Assembly: GCF_018283675.1 (NCBI RefSeq) | Contig: NZ_JAGVRK010000001.1 | Coordinates: 372,001-436,000, forward strand | Direction: 5' to 3' | DNA length: 64,000 nt | Source: Metabacillus flavus | GTDB taxonomy: Bacteria; Bacillota; Bacilli; Bacillales; Bacillaceae | Shown here: one piece after another, positions 20,147 through 28,300 of the stretch | Layout of the letters: every line of letters begins with the position of its first letter | Numbering within the stretch: position 1 is the first letter of the stretch | Notes under the pieces: model-generated | Told to the model about the DNA's origin: nothing | Seen by the model: only the letters and a program-made list of their open reading frames with translations | Databases searched by the model: none | Program-made: the position numbers and the translations under genes

Positions 20147-21604
20147 GTGTCATTATTTGACCATAAGATTTCCGAGTTAAAGCAGCGTTTACATAAAAAA
20201 GACATCACCGTTACGGACCTCGTTGATGAGTCCTACAAACGGATTAACGAAGTAGAAGATAAAGTTCAGGCGTTCATGACGCTTGATGAAGAGCGTGCGC
20301 GCTCTTATGCAAAGCAATTGGACGAGGCAGTCGGTACACGCGATGAGTTCGGTCTCCTTTTTGGAATGCCGATTGGCGTAAAGGACAACATTGTAACAAA
20401 GGACCTTCGTACAACGTGCTCCAGTAAAATCTTAGAGAATTTCATGCCGATCTATGATGCAACGGTTGTGCAAAAGCTTCAGCAGGCAGAATCCGTTACG
20501 ATCGGAAAATTGAATATGGATGAGTTCGCGATGGGTTCTTCTACAGAGAACTCTGGATTCAAGCCGACAAGAAATCCGTGGAATCTTGAAACCGTTCCAG
20601 GCGGATCAAGCGGCGGTTCGGCTGCATCTGTTGCAGCAGGCGAGGTTCCGTTTTCACTTGGATCTGACACAGGCGGTTCGATCCGTCAGCCGGCAGCTTA
20701 TTGCGGCGTTGTTGGATTAAAGCCTACGTATGGCCGTGTTTCCCGTTATGGGCTTGTGGCATTTGCGTCATCTCTGGACCAGATCGGCCCGATTACCCGT
20801 ACCGTTGAGGACAATGCGTATCTTCTTCAAGCGATTGCAGGCGGAGACCAAATGGATACGACCTCTGCAAATGTGGATGTTCCAGACTATGTTTCTTCCT
20901 TAACAGGTGATATTAAAGGCCTGAAAATCGCGGTTCCAAAAGAATACCTTGGTGAAGGTGTCAGTGAAGAAGCGAAAAACTCCGTGCTTGAAGCGCTTAA
21001 AGTTCTGGAAGCTCAAGGAGCAACGTGGGAAGAAGTATCGCTTCCGCATTCTAAATATGCGCTTGCAACTTACTACCTGTTAGCATCCTCTGAGGCTTCA
21101 TCCAATCTTTCGCGCTTTGACGGAATCCGCTACGGATACCGTACAGACAATGCGGAAAACCTGATCGATCTTTACAAGCAGACCCGTGCGGAAGGCTTCG
21201 GGAACGAAGTGAAGCGCCGGATTATGCTTGGAACGTTCGCTCTTAGCTCCGGTTACTATGATGCTTACTATAAAAAGGCGCAAAAAGTGCGTACGCTCAT
21301 TAAAAAAGATTTCGAAGATGTTTTTGAAAAGTACGATGTCATTGTTGGACCGACGACTCCGACTCCTGCTTTCAAAATCGGCGAAAAAACTGACGATCCG
21401 CTTACGATGTATGCGAATGATATTTTAACGATTCCGGTTAACCTTGCAGGTGTCCCTGGAATTTCCGTTCCTTGCGGATTCTCTAACGGTCTTCCGCTCG
21501 GACTTCAAATCATCGGCAAGCACTTTGACGAAAGCACCATCTACCGTGTTGCCCATGTATTTGAGCAGGCGACAGACCATCATAAAGCAAAACCTGAACT
21601 GTAA
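20147..21604 (+). CDS. gatA: Glu/Asp-tRNA amidotransferase subunit A
   Basis: GatA (485 aa) is the amidase subunit that hydrolyses glutamine and passes ammonia to GatB. The amidase signature is complete: the lysine of GVKDNI (about 79), the [16 protein letters not shown] glycine/serine loop (about 150-165) and [12 protein letters not shown] with the nucleophilic serine (about 178). The GTG start follows GGGAGGG by ten bases. It lies between gatC and gatB in a tight operon. Confidence 0.98.
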   Translation: MSLFDHKISELKQRLHKKDITVTDLVDESYKRINEVEDKVQAFMTLDEERARSYAKQLDEAVGTRDEFGLLFGMPIGVKDNIVTKDLRTTCSSKILENFMPIYDATVVQKLQQAESVTIGKLNMDEFAMGSSTENSGFKPTRNPWNLETVPGGSSGGSAASVAAGEVPFSLGSDTGGSIRQPAAYCGVVGLKPTYGRVSRYGLVAFASSLDQIGPITRTVEDNAYLLQAIAGGDQMDTTSANVDVPDYVSSLTGDIKGLKIAVPKEYLGEGVSEEAKNSVLEALKVLEAQGATWEEVSLPHSKYALATYYLLASSEASSNLSRFDGIRYGYRTDNAENLIDLYKQTRAEGFGNEVKRRIMLGTFALSSGYYDAYYKKAQKVRTLIKKDFEDVFEKYDVIVGPTTPTPAFKIGEKTDDPLTMYANDILTIPVNLAGVPGISVPCGFSNGLPLGLQIIGKHFDESTIYRVAHVFEQATDHHKAKPEL

Positions 21605-21618
21605 GGGGTGAGAAACGA

Positions 21619-23049
21619 ATGAACTTTGAAACGGTGATTGGACTTGAGGTCCACGTTGAGCTTAAAACGAATTCAAAAATCTTTTCCGCTTCTCCGAACC
21701 ACTTCGGAGCGGATCCGAATACAAACACGTCCGTGATCGACCTTGGTTACCCGGGTGTCCTTCCGGTATTGAATAAAGAAGCGGTAAACTTTGCGATGAA
21801 GGCTGCGATGGCGCTGAACTGTGAAATCGCAACGGATACGAAGTTTGACCGCAAAAACTACTTTTATCCCGATAATCCGAAAGCGTACCAAATCTCTCAA
21901 TTTGATAAGCCAATCGGTGAAAATGGCTGGATTGAAATTGAAGTAGGCGGTAAAAAGAAGAAAATCGGAATTACCCGTCTTCACCTTGAAGAGGATGCGG
22001 GTAAGCTGAACCATACGGGCGACGGCTTCTCCCTCGTTGACTTCAACCGTCAGGGTACGCCGCTTGTGGAGATTGTTTCCGAGCCGGATATCCGTACGCC
22101 GGAAGAAGCGTATGCGTATCTTGAAAAATTAAAAGCCATTATCCAATATACAGGAGTTTCTGACTGTAAAATGGAAGAGGGCTCTCTTCGCTGCGACGCG
22201 AACATTTCCCTTCGTCCAGTCGGCCAGGAGCAGTTCGGGACGAAAGCCGAGCTGAAAAACCTGAACTCCTTCAACTTCGTCCGCAAAGGATTGGAGCACG
22301 AGGAAAAACGCCAGGCAGAGGTTCTGTTATCCGGCGGAATCATCGAGCAGGAAACACGCCGCTTTGATGAATCCACAGGAAAAACCCTCTTAATGCGTGT
22401 AAAAGAAGGATCCGACGACTACCGTTACTTCCCGGAACCGGATCTTGTGTCTCTTTACATTGATGAGGAATGGAAAGAACGCATCCGTGCTGAAATTCCT
22501 GAGCTTCCGGATGAGCGCAAAGCGCGCTACGTAGCGGAGCTTGGTCTTCCTGTTTATGATGCAATGGTTCTGACTCTTACAAAAGAAATGTCCGACTTCT
22601 TTGAAGCAACCGTCAAAACCGGTGCGGATGCGAAACAGGCATCCAACTGGCTGATGGGTGAAGTATCAGCCTACCTGAACGCAGAGAACAAGGAGCTTGA
22701 AGACACGGCTCTTACTCCTGAAGGACTGGCAGGCATGATCAAGCTGATCGAAGCAGGAACGATTTCTTCTAAAATCGCGAAAAAAGTCTTTAAAGAACTG
22801 ATTGAAAACGGCGGCGATGCTGAGAAAATCGTTAAAGATAAAGGACTTGTCCAAATCTCTGATGAAGGCGCGCTTCGCACATTCGTAAACGATGCGCTCG
22901 ATGCCAATCCGCAGTCGATCGAAGACTTCAAAAACGGGAAGGACCGCGCAATCGGATTCCTTGTCGGCCAAATCATGAAAGCATCCAAAGGCCAGGCGAA
23001 CCCGCCAATGGTCAACAAGCTTCTCATGGAAGAAATTAATAAGCGTTAA
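21619..23049 (+). CDS. gatB: Glu/Asp-tRNA amidotransferase subunit B
   Basis: GatB (476 aa) is the kinase/transamidase subunit that phosphorylates Glu-tRNA(Gln) and amidates it. It starts [19 protein letters not shown], has the [13 protein letters not shown] segment and [17 protein letters not shown], then a helical linker and the C-terminal YqeY-like tRNA-binding domain (about 330-476, ending in the [12 protein letters not shown] motif). ATG follows AAGGGGTGAG. Last gene of the operon; a terminator follows at once. Confidence 0.98.
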   Translation: MNFETVIGLEVHVELKTNSKIFSASPNHFGADPNTNTSVIDLGYPGVLPVLNKEAVNFAMKAAMALNCEIATDTKFDRKNYFYPDNPKAYQISQFDKPIGENGWIEIEVGGKKKKIGITRLHLEEDAGKLNHTGDGFSLVDFNRQGTPLVEIVSEPDIRTPEEAYAYLEKLKAIIQYTGVSDCKMEEGSLRCDANISLRPVGQEQFGTKAELKNLNSFNFVRKGLEHEEKRQAEVLLSGGIIEQETRRFDESTGKTLLMRVKEGSDDYRYFPEPDLVSLYIDEEWKERIRAEIPELPDERKARYVAELGLPVYDAMVLTLTKEMSDFFEATVKTGADAKQASNWLMGEVSAYLNAENKELEDTALTPEGLAGMIKLIEAGTISSKIAKKVFKELIENGGDAEKIVKDKGLVQISDEGALRTFVNDALDANPQSIEDFKNGKDRAIGFLVGQIMKASKGQANPPMVNKLLMEEINKR

Positions 23050-23089
23050 GAAAAAAGCTTCCAGGGCGTTTGCTCTGGGAGCTTTTTTG
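23050..23089 (+). terminator. Terminator of gatCAB
   Basis: AAAAAAGCTTCCAGGGC and CTCTGGGAGCTTTTTT form a long stem around a GTTTG loop, right after the gatB stop. Confidence 0.88.
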
Positions 23090-23166
23090 TGCTGAAACAG
23101 CTGTGGAGAAAGAAAAAATTATATATTGGATTAAAAAATTTACGATTGAATAAACTGGTAGTAGAA

Positions 23167-23182
23167 GTTTCGAAAGTTTCGA
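23167..23182 (+). promoter_or_regulatory. Direct repeat GTTTCGA x2, possible operator of the PIN toxin module
   Basis: GTTTCGA occurs at 23167-23173 and 23176-23182, nine bases apart and about 40 bases before the start of the helix-turn-helix gene. Its first part is also the palindrome TTTCGAAA. Position and pattern fit an antitoxin autoregulatory site, but nothing more supports it. Confidence 0.3.
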
Positions 23183-23218
23183 TAAGGTGGTAGAATGGAG
23201 GTAAGGAGGGTGATCAAT

Positions 23219-23668
23219 ATGAGTATTGTCCTTGACCAAGTACGTCTGGATGAAAGTGAAGAACAACTTGTGAAATCTGAATCCGCAAGAGCTTATCTTA
23301 AAATGCTTAAGCTGGAGCGGGAACTTAAAAAAGAAATTAAGGAATTTTCGCAAAAACTGCAAAAAGATGAAATTCAATCGATTTCCCAGTATTTTAACGT
23401 TCCGAAATATCTAACTGTAAGAGAAGTTGCCAACCTGACAGGTGTGTCTCAACAGATTGTCCGGCGCCATTGTGCAAGTGAAAAATATAAAGGGTATCAA
23501 GCTTCTGGAGCTAACGGTACTTGGCATATCGAATCTGAACAATTTAATGAGCTCCCTGGTTTCATGGATTTCATCTCAAAGAGAAATGATAAGTTTGAAA
23601 AAACTAAGAAAGCTGCAGAGCTGACTAAAGACATGATTAATGAAGAAATCAATAATGATGGAAATTAA
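23219..23668 (+). CDS. Helix-turn-helix protein, likely antitoxin of the adjacent PIN-like gene
   Basis: 149 residues from the ATG at 23219, which follows TAAGGAGGGTGATCA; an earlier in-frame ATG has no ribosome binding site. The N-terminal half is a charged coiled-coil (LKLERELKKEIKEFSQKLQKD, about 30-55; this run is given by its first and last residues only). An excisionase/MerR-like helix-turn-helix follows (YLTVREVANLTGVSQQIVRR, about 70-90). It is 20 bases upstream of a PIN-like gene and probably neutralises it and represses the pair. Both are AT-richer than the gat genes before them, which suggests acquisition. Confidence 0.6.
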   Translation: MSIVLDQVRLDESEEQLVKSESARAYLKMLKLERELKKEIKEFSQKLQKDEIQSISQYFNVPKYLTVREVANLTGVSQQIVRRHCASEKYKGYQASGANGTWHIESEQFNELPGFMDFISKRNDKFEKTKKAAELTKDMINEEINNDGN

Positions 23669-23688
23669 ATGATGTCTGGGAGAATGAA

Positions 23689-24335
23689 ATGGATTTAGCA
23701 AATCGAAGTATAGTAACATATATGCCCGATACCAATTGTTTTAGATACAAATCCTATATTATGCAAAAAATTGTGGAAGGTGAAATGGAAAGTGATGAAC
23801 AAATACAAAGAAGAGAATATAAAGAAGCTGCCAATCGTTTTTGGAACAAAATAATGGAGGAATCAAATAGAAAAGAAGCCGAAATTTTGGTAAGTGCTGA
23901 GGTTGTGCAGGAATTAAAGGTTCAGTCTTATACTCTAGATAAGAAAGAGACCAAGCCCATTCTTAAACTTCTCGAAATTTTAGACGAGGAAACGGCCGCA
24001 GTTCCTAATGAAATAGAATATCAATTAAGAGAATTTAGTAATTATGCCCGAAGGAAGTTCGGCGGACTTATTATTCCTCCAGGAAGAAAAATGGATTATT
24101 TGAGAGCATCAGATGCACGGATATTAATTCATGCCTATCTTAATGATGCAATTCTTGCGACTGCCAATATTAAGGATTTTCTTCTCTATACTCTTTTTTT
24201 GAACAAGAAGAGGACAAGTTATATGACATTCTATTAGGAGAATATGTTGGAATTCCTGGAGATGGAAGGGTTAGGGTTTTTGAAGATGAAAAGTTTCAGT
24301 CTTTATTGACAGCTATGAGAGGGTTAAAGTTTTAA
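23689..24335 (+). pseudogene. PIN-like domain toxin gene frameshifted in a T7 tract
   Basis: The frame opened at 23689 (182 codons, stop at 24237) encodes an N-terminal YMPDTNCFRYK with the first PIN aspartate, and SDARILIHAYLNDAILATA-NIKDF with later acidic residues (about 150-170). After LLYTLF it falls into an unnatural LNKKRTSYMTFY. In the -1 frame, starting with GAA at 24201, 44 more codons read FEQEEDKLYDILLGEYVG and so on to RGLKF and a stop at 24335, a plausible native C-terminus. The switch lies in the seven T residues at 24194-24200. Simplest reading: a one-base deletion. The T-TTT-TTG sequence is also a -1 slippage heptamer in the correct phase. Confidence 0.7.
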
Positions 24336-24449
24336 TCACCCAATTATTTTTTCGGAGATATATATATAAGGGAGAACGTTAAGGCCCATTCACATATGTG
24401 TTGAAAATTCCTCGCCTTACTTATGTGGGGAATGATGGAGGTGTATCCA

Positions 24450-24833
24450 ATGATCCGATTCCAGCAAAAATTGAGAACGGCCGCTATTTGCTCGGTATGC
24501 GGGGCGTTGTTATTTATGCTCGCGTTCATCCTAAAAGGTGGACTAGAGGCTGAAAACCCAGGTACGTTAATTGCGATGCTTATCACTCTCTCCGTTTATA
24601 CCTTTATAATCTTTGGCATCATCGGCATTCCGGTTTCGTACCTCGCAGACGTCATCACGAATCGCAAAAATCTGAAATTCCTTGTCTTCTTTACGGCAGG
24701 AGCACTGATTCTTCAGCTCACCCATTTGTTCACGGTCTATCAAACCTTACAATCCTCTCTTTTTCTTAGTTTGCTTGGAGGAGTTACAGCAGCAGCCTTC
24801 TATCTATGTGAACGGCTTCTTCTTCGCCAATAA
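24450..24833 (+). CDS. Small four-helix membrane protein
   Basis: 127 residues from the ATG at 24450, which has GGAGGTG six bases upstream; the frame is open 27 bases further but without a ribosome binding site. Four hydrophobic segments are visible (about 12-30, 40-65, 75-95, 105-122), with IPVSYLADVITNRKN between the second and third. I do not recognise the family. A clear relative, with SYLLDFAAGNRG in the same place, is broken by a frameshift at 30209-30585. Ends in a bidirectional terminator. Confidence 0.65.
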   Translation: MIRFQQKLRTAAICSVCGALLFMLAFILKGGLEAENPGTLIAMLITLSVYTFIIFGIIGIPVSYLADVITNRKNLKFLVFFTAGALILQLTHLFTVYQTLQSSLFLSLLGGVTAAAFYLCERLLLRQ

Positions 24834-24867
24834 AAAACGACCCGGTCGTTATAATTGGGTCGTTTTT
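24833..24867. terminator. Bidirectional terminator
   Basis: AAAAACGACCC pairs with GGGTCGTTTTT. It serves the membrane gene on the left and the YcxB-type gene converging from the right. Confidence 0.8.
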
Positions 24868-24868
24868 G

Positions 24869-25378
24869 TTATAGCCTTTCAAAATACCGTTTAAACTCTC
24901 CCAGCTGGGCTTCATTCTTAAAAGATCTTTTCGGAATGATGCAGGCCTGCATGGAGTTGATGTAGATCAAATAGTGTTCCTTTAATTCTACTGCTTTTTC
25001 TGCGCTCTCCCAGCTGGTGCTGTGCTTGCCGGACTCGCTGATGTCTGTCAATCCGCTGTCATCCAGAATGAGGGTATGTTCCCCAAGTATTTTCCCATTG
25101 CTGCCCTCTTGCATGAATTTTTTAATTCTGCCTTTAAAAGCCTTAAAAAAGTATTTAGGGTAGAGAAAGAACCACGCAGCTGCGAGAATGAGAAAGACAA
25201 TGAACATTGGAAGGAAGTCATCCTTTCCCCACGAAAAAACAAAGGGGAAGCTTAAAAAAATGACGGGTCCTATTATTCGCTGAATCCAAAATGATTGCAT
25301 GGCGGTCTTTGATTCTTTTACATAATGAAGGTTGAATGCCGCATAATCTTCAAATGTTAATTCATATTGATGTTCCAA
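24869..25378 (-). CDS. YcxB-like membrane protein
   Basis: 169 residues. An N-terminal ELTFEDYAAFNLHYVK segment, two adjacent membrane helices (about 35-75) and a C-terminal YcxB-like beta domain (LGEHTLILDDSGLTDISESG-KHSTSW, then YLIYINSMQACIIPKRSF). The YcxB domain is widespread in Firmicutes and its function is unknown. TTG start at 25378 after GGGGGATTACAA. Stands alone between two terminator-like regions. Confidence 0.7.
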   Translation of the reverse strand: MEHQYELTFEDYAAFNLHYVKESKTAMQSFWIQRIIGPVIFLSFPFVFSWGKDDFLPMFIVFLILAAAWFFLYPKYFFKAFKGRIKKFMQEGSNGKILGEHTLILDDSGLTDISESGKHSTSWESAEKAVELKEHYLIYINSMQACIIPKRSFKNEAQLGEFKRYFERL

Positions 25379-25443
25379 TTGTAATCCCCCATTCTCTACT
25401 GATTATAAGGGGGATTTCCTGCTAATGCTACTTGATCTTCCCC

Positions 25444-26403
25444 TTATTTTGCGCCAACCATACCAGCTGCCATATCACCAAATGTCCTCACATCGTCCAA
25501 ATAATTAAATTCCCGGTTCTGCCCTGTTTGATTCAGCATTCTTACCGCAACGGCTTGATACTCCGGCATGACAAGGCAAATACAGCCCGTTATGCCGAGG
25601 AGCTGATAGGAGCCTTTTGGAACTTTGGGGCCGATTTCATTTTTGGGAAAATCCTCTTCTTTCACCCACCAGAAGTATCCTTGTTTCGGCAATTGAGCCA
25701 ATCCTGTAAATTGCACAGAAGTCATTTCTTTGAAAGCATCCGGAGTTAAAATCTCGGCACTTTTTCCTCTTGTAAGAAATAATTCTCCCCATTTAGCGAG
25801 ATCTCTTGTGCTGCAATACAGGTTGCTGTCTTCGCCGCTGTCATCCAGCTGCCGGGAAGGGTCCGATAGAAAATTCAAAACTAAATTTTCCTCAGACTTT
25901 TCCCATCCGCTCTCCGCAAATCCTGCTTTTTGAAACACCTGCTCGTCCAGTATCTGGGCCATTGTCTTTCCTGAGACGTTTTGAATAATGCTGATCAGCA
26001 AGTTCACTCCGGCATTGTTATAAAACCAGTCTTCACCAGGAGGAAACATGCGGATCCATTTTCCGTCCTTTTCTGCGAGGCCATGGGTATGAGTAAGTAC
26101 ATGGCGGATGGTTGTCCCTTCAATGACAGGAATTGCAGGGAAATAAGTGCAAAGATCCTGATCAAGCCCCCGGATTTTCCCCTCTGCGATCATGCAGGCA
26201 AGTGCAAAGCCGATATAGGATTTCCGTATGGATGCAATGTTGAATCTAGAGTCTTTCTGTACCTTCTGCGCACCGTACTCTCGGTTATGAGTCCCTGTAT
26301 AGAATTCATAAGCCGTCTTTCCGTCTTGAAGGATCAGGCAGGATAGCGCGGTTGCACCGGTTTCGTCATAAACTTTTAAATTATGCTTTTCCATTGAATT
26401 CAA
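25444..26403 (-). CDS. Serine hydrolase of the beta-lactamase class C / penicillin-binding family
   Basis: About 319 residues with the class C fold: SIRK as the SxxK catalytic tetrad (about residue 60), YNNAG as the YxN motif (about 125) and LLGITGC in place of KTG near the C-terminus. No signal peptide is visible, so it is likely a cytoplasmic esterase or peptidase-like enzyme, not a secreted beta-lactamase. The start is placed at TTG (26403) five bases after GGGGTGG; an ATG five codons upstream (26418) overlaps that ribosome binding site and an ATG three codons later is also possible. Monocistronic. Confidence 0.72.
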   Translation of the reverse strand: MNSMEKHNLKVYDETGATALSCLILQDGKTAYEFYTGTHNREYGAQKVQKDSRFNIASIRKSYIGFALACMIAEGKIRGLDQDLCTYFPAIPVIEGTTIRHVLTHTHGLAEKDGKWIRMFPPGEDWFYNNAGVNLLISIIQNVSGKTMAQILDEQVFQKAGFAESGWEKSEENLVLNFLSDPSRQLDDSGEDSNLYCSTRDLAKWGELFLTRGKSAEILTPDAFKEMTSVQFTGLAQLPKQGYFWWVKEEDFPKNEIGPKVPKGSYQLLGITGCICLVMPEYQAVAVRMLNQTGQNREFNYLDDVRTFGDMAAGMVGAK

Positions 26404-26507
26404 GTCTTCCACCCCCATTTCATTATATTGGAACGGTTATGATATAAATAGATTGGAAAATTTTTAAAAAAAGCGAGAGATTCATTGCTCTTAATCGTTG
26501 TATAAAG

Positions 26508-26523
26508 TGTAAAAGCTTTTACA
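26508..26523. promoter_or_regulatory. Perfect 16-bp palindrome upstream of the sigma factor gene
   Basis: TGTAAAAGCTTTTACA lies 22 bases before the sigma-factor start and just after a TATAAA. It is long enough to be a dimeric operator; the binding protein is unknown. Confidence 0.4.
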
Positions 26524-26545
26524 AAAAAATAAGGGGATTCATCAA

Positions 26546-27112
26546 ATGAAATGTAACGAGTCAAATTTTATAAAGCGTCTGCAGAGCAAAGATGAATATG
26601 CATTGGAGTATATCGTTGATCAGTATTTGCCTCTTATAAAAGGGATTTTGGTGAAGGTTCTGACTCCGGTCAGGAACAGCGGGTTAATTGAGGAGTGCAT
26701 CAATGATGTTTTTCTTTCCGTTTGGGATTACTCGAAGAAATTTCAAGGTGACCATACAGATTTCAGGAAATGGATTTGTTCAGTGGCTAAGTTTAAAGCG
26801 ATTGACTACTACAGGAAAGCGAGCAAAAAACCAGAATACTCAGCTGAAAATGTGGATGTGGGAACGGGCCGGTCTGCAGAAGACGAATGGATAGATTCAG
26901 AGGAAAGAGCGGAGATCATTCAGTTGATGAATACTCTGGAATCGGTGGATCGGGAAATTTTCATGATGAAGTTTTTTATGGGATGTAAAACTGAGGATAT
27001 TTCCAATAAGCTTGGTTTAACCAAAACGGCAATCGATAACCGGATATACCGTGGGAAAAGGAAACTCCATAGCAAAGCGGCAAATCTGAGATTGGGAGAG
27101 AACGGCCTATGA
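26546..27112 (+). CDS. ECF-like RNA polymerase sigma factor
   Basis: 188 residues with sigma-70 region 2 (YIVDQYLPLIKGILVKVL, then VFLSVWDYSKKFQGDHTDFRKWICSVAKFKAIDYYRK, about 18-95, quoted only by landmarks) and region 4 (SVDREIFMMKFFMGCKTEDISNKLGLTKTAIDNRIYRGKRKL, about 130-175). The start ATG follows AAGGGGATTCATCAA. Its stop overlaps the next start by four bases (ATGA), so translation is coupled to the DUF4179 gene, the usual partner and probable anti-sigma factor. Stimulus unknown. Confidence 0.85.
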   Translation: MKCNESNFIKRLQSKDEYALEYIVDQYLPLIKGILVKVLTPVRNSGLIEECINDVFLSVWDYSKKFQGDHTDFRKWICSVAKFKAIDYYRKASKKPEYSAENVDVGTGRSAEDEWIDSEERAEIIQLMNTLESVDREIFMMKFFMGCKTEDISNKLGLTKTAIDNRIYRGKRKLHSKAANLRLGENGL

Positions 27113-28212
27113 AGGATATTTATGAGTTATTAAATGGCATGGATTTCGATGAGTCTGAATTTGAACTGATGGAAATCAGTGAGGTTGAGAAAGAAAAAGT
27201 CAAACGAGGATTGAAAAAATCCATTAAGCAAAAGAACAGGAGCAGCTGGAAGAAGGGTGCGGCAGCGGCTGCCATCTTCGTTTGTCTGTCAGCTGGAATG
27301 GTTGGCATGACGTTTCCTGCCTATGCAAGCAGCATTCCGGTCATAGGAGATCTTTTTAAGTTTCTGGATACCGGAAAAACGGGGATGTACGACCACTACA
27401 AGGAATTCTCGACGGAGCTGAATATGAGGGAAGAAAGCAACGGAATTAAAGTGACCATTCAAGATGCTGTCTTTGACGGGAAAACCGTATCGATGACATA
27501 TGCGATTGAGAGTGATAAGAAACTGGCAGAAAATCTTCTGATTGAAGGCTCTCCTGAAATACTGGGTTCACCTGGCATGGCAGGCAGTTCGCAAGTTACA
27601 AGGATCGATGAAAATCATTATGTTGGTCTATTCAGGTCTACTAATCTTAATCAAGAGGGTGCGGATCACGTAAACATGGTATGGAAGATAAACTCGCTTT
27701 CCCTTCCTAATAGTCATACCGAGATAAAAGGTGATTGGAATTTTGCCTTTTCGTTAAAAGCGGCGGACCAAAAGGAGGAGGTTCTCAATCTTAGTGCCAA
27801 AAAAGACGGCGTTCAGGTCAGCATTACGAAAATCTCCCAAACCCCTATGTCCTTCAGTCTCTTTTATAATCAAACGGCCAGTCGAAATGTTCGGAACCAA
27901 TGGGATGATGTGTTTGTCGAACTGGATGTGAAGGACAACTTAGGAAACAGCTATTCCGGGGAAGGGAATGGAGGATCCGGAAAGGATGCCTATTCCATGA
28001 GCTGGAGCAGCACCTTTGAAAAGCTCGATCCTAATGCAACTGAGCTGATTGTAACCCCGCATGTACAGGTAAGAAAGCACACTCCTGAAAATCATGGGGA
28101 AGCTGTAATAACAGCAGATGGAGAAAAAAGAGAAGTACCAATTAAACAAAAGCCAGGGAAGGTCAAGGAAGATATCGTGCTGGATGCTATGGTCATACCT
28201 TTAAGAGACTGA
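27109..28212 (+). CDS. DUF4179 membrane protein, probable anti-sigma factor
   Basis: 367 residues. The N-terminal 50 residues are acidic then basic and cytoplasmic (IYELLNGMDFDESEFELMEI), followed by one membrane helix (GAAAAAIFVCLSAGMVGMTF, about 49-68), then the DUF4179 domain and a C-terminal DUF5643-like beta domain outside the membrane. This architecture is the standard partner of ECF sigma factors in Bacillus; the cytoplasmic part would hold the sigma factor. It overlaps the sigma gene by ATGA. Confidence 0.8.
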   Translation: MKDIYELLNGMDFDESEFELMEISEVEKEKVKRGLKKSIKQKNRSSWKKGAAAAAIFVCLSAGMVGMTFPAYASSIPVIGDLFKFLDTGKTGMYDHYKEFSTELNMREESNGIKVTIQDAVFDGKTVSMTYAIESDKKLAENLLIEGSPEILGSPGMAGSSQVTRIDENHYVGLFRSTNLNQEGADHVNMVWKINSLSLPNSHTEIKGDWNFAFSLKAADQKEEVLNLSAKKDGVQVSITKISQTPMSFSLFYNQTASRNVRNQWDDVFVELDVKDNLGNSYSGEGNGGSGKDAYSMSWSSTFEKLDPNATELIVTPHVQVRKHTPENHGEAVITADGEKREVPIKQKPGKVKEDIVLDAMVIPLRD

Positions 28213-28218
28213 TAAATA

Positions 28219-28250
28219 GAAAAAAGAGCGGACTGCATCTATCCGCTCTT
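28219..28250. terminator. Terminator between the sigma operon and the ABC exporter
   Basis: AAGAGCGGA and TCCGCTCTT form a 9-bp stem. The T tract is on the minus strand, so it mainly ends the ABC transporter gene but can also stop the sigma operon. Confidence 0.7.
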
Positions 28251-28300
28251 ATACTTAAAGAGGCAGGGTAACGTTCCTGCTTCTTTTCTGTGTAAAAAAT

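Noticed and set aside
23689-24335. Calling the PIN-like gene a proven programmed-frameshift gene
   Set aside because: The slippery heptamer is in phase, but a one-base deletion in a T7 run is simpler, and no stimulating structure was identified.
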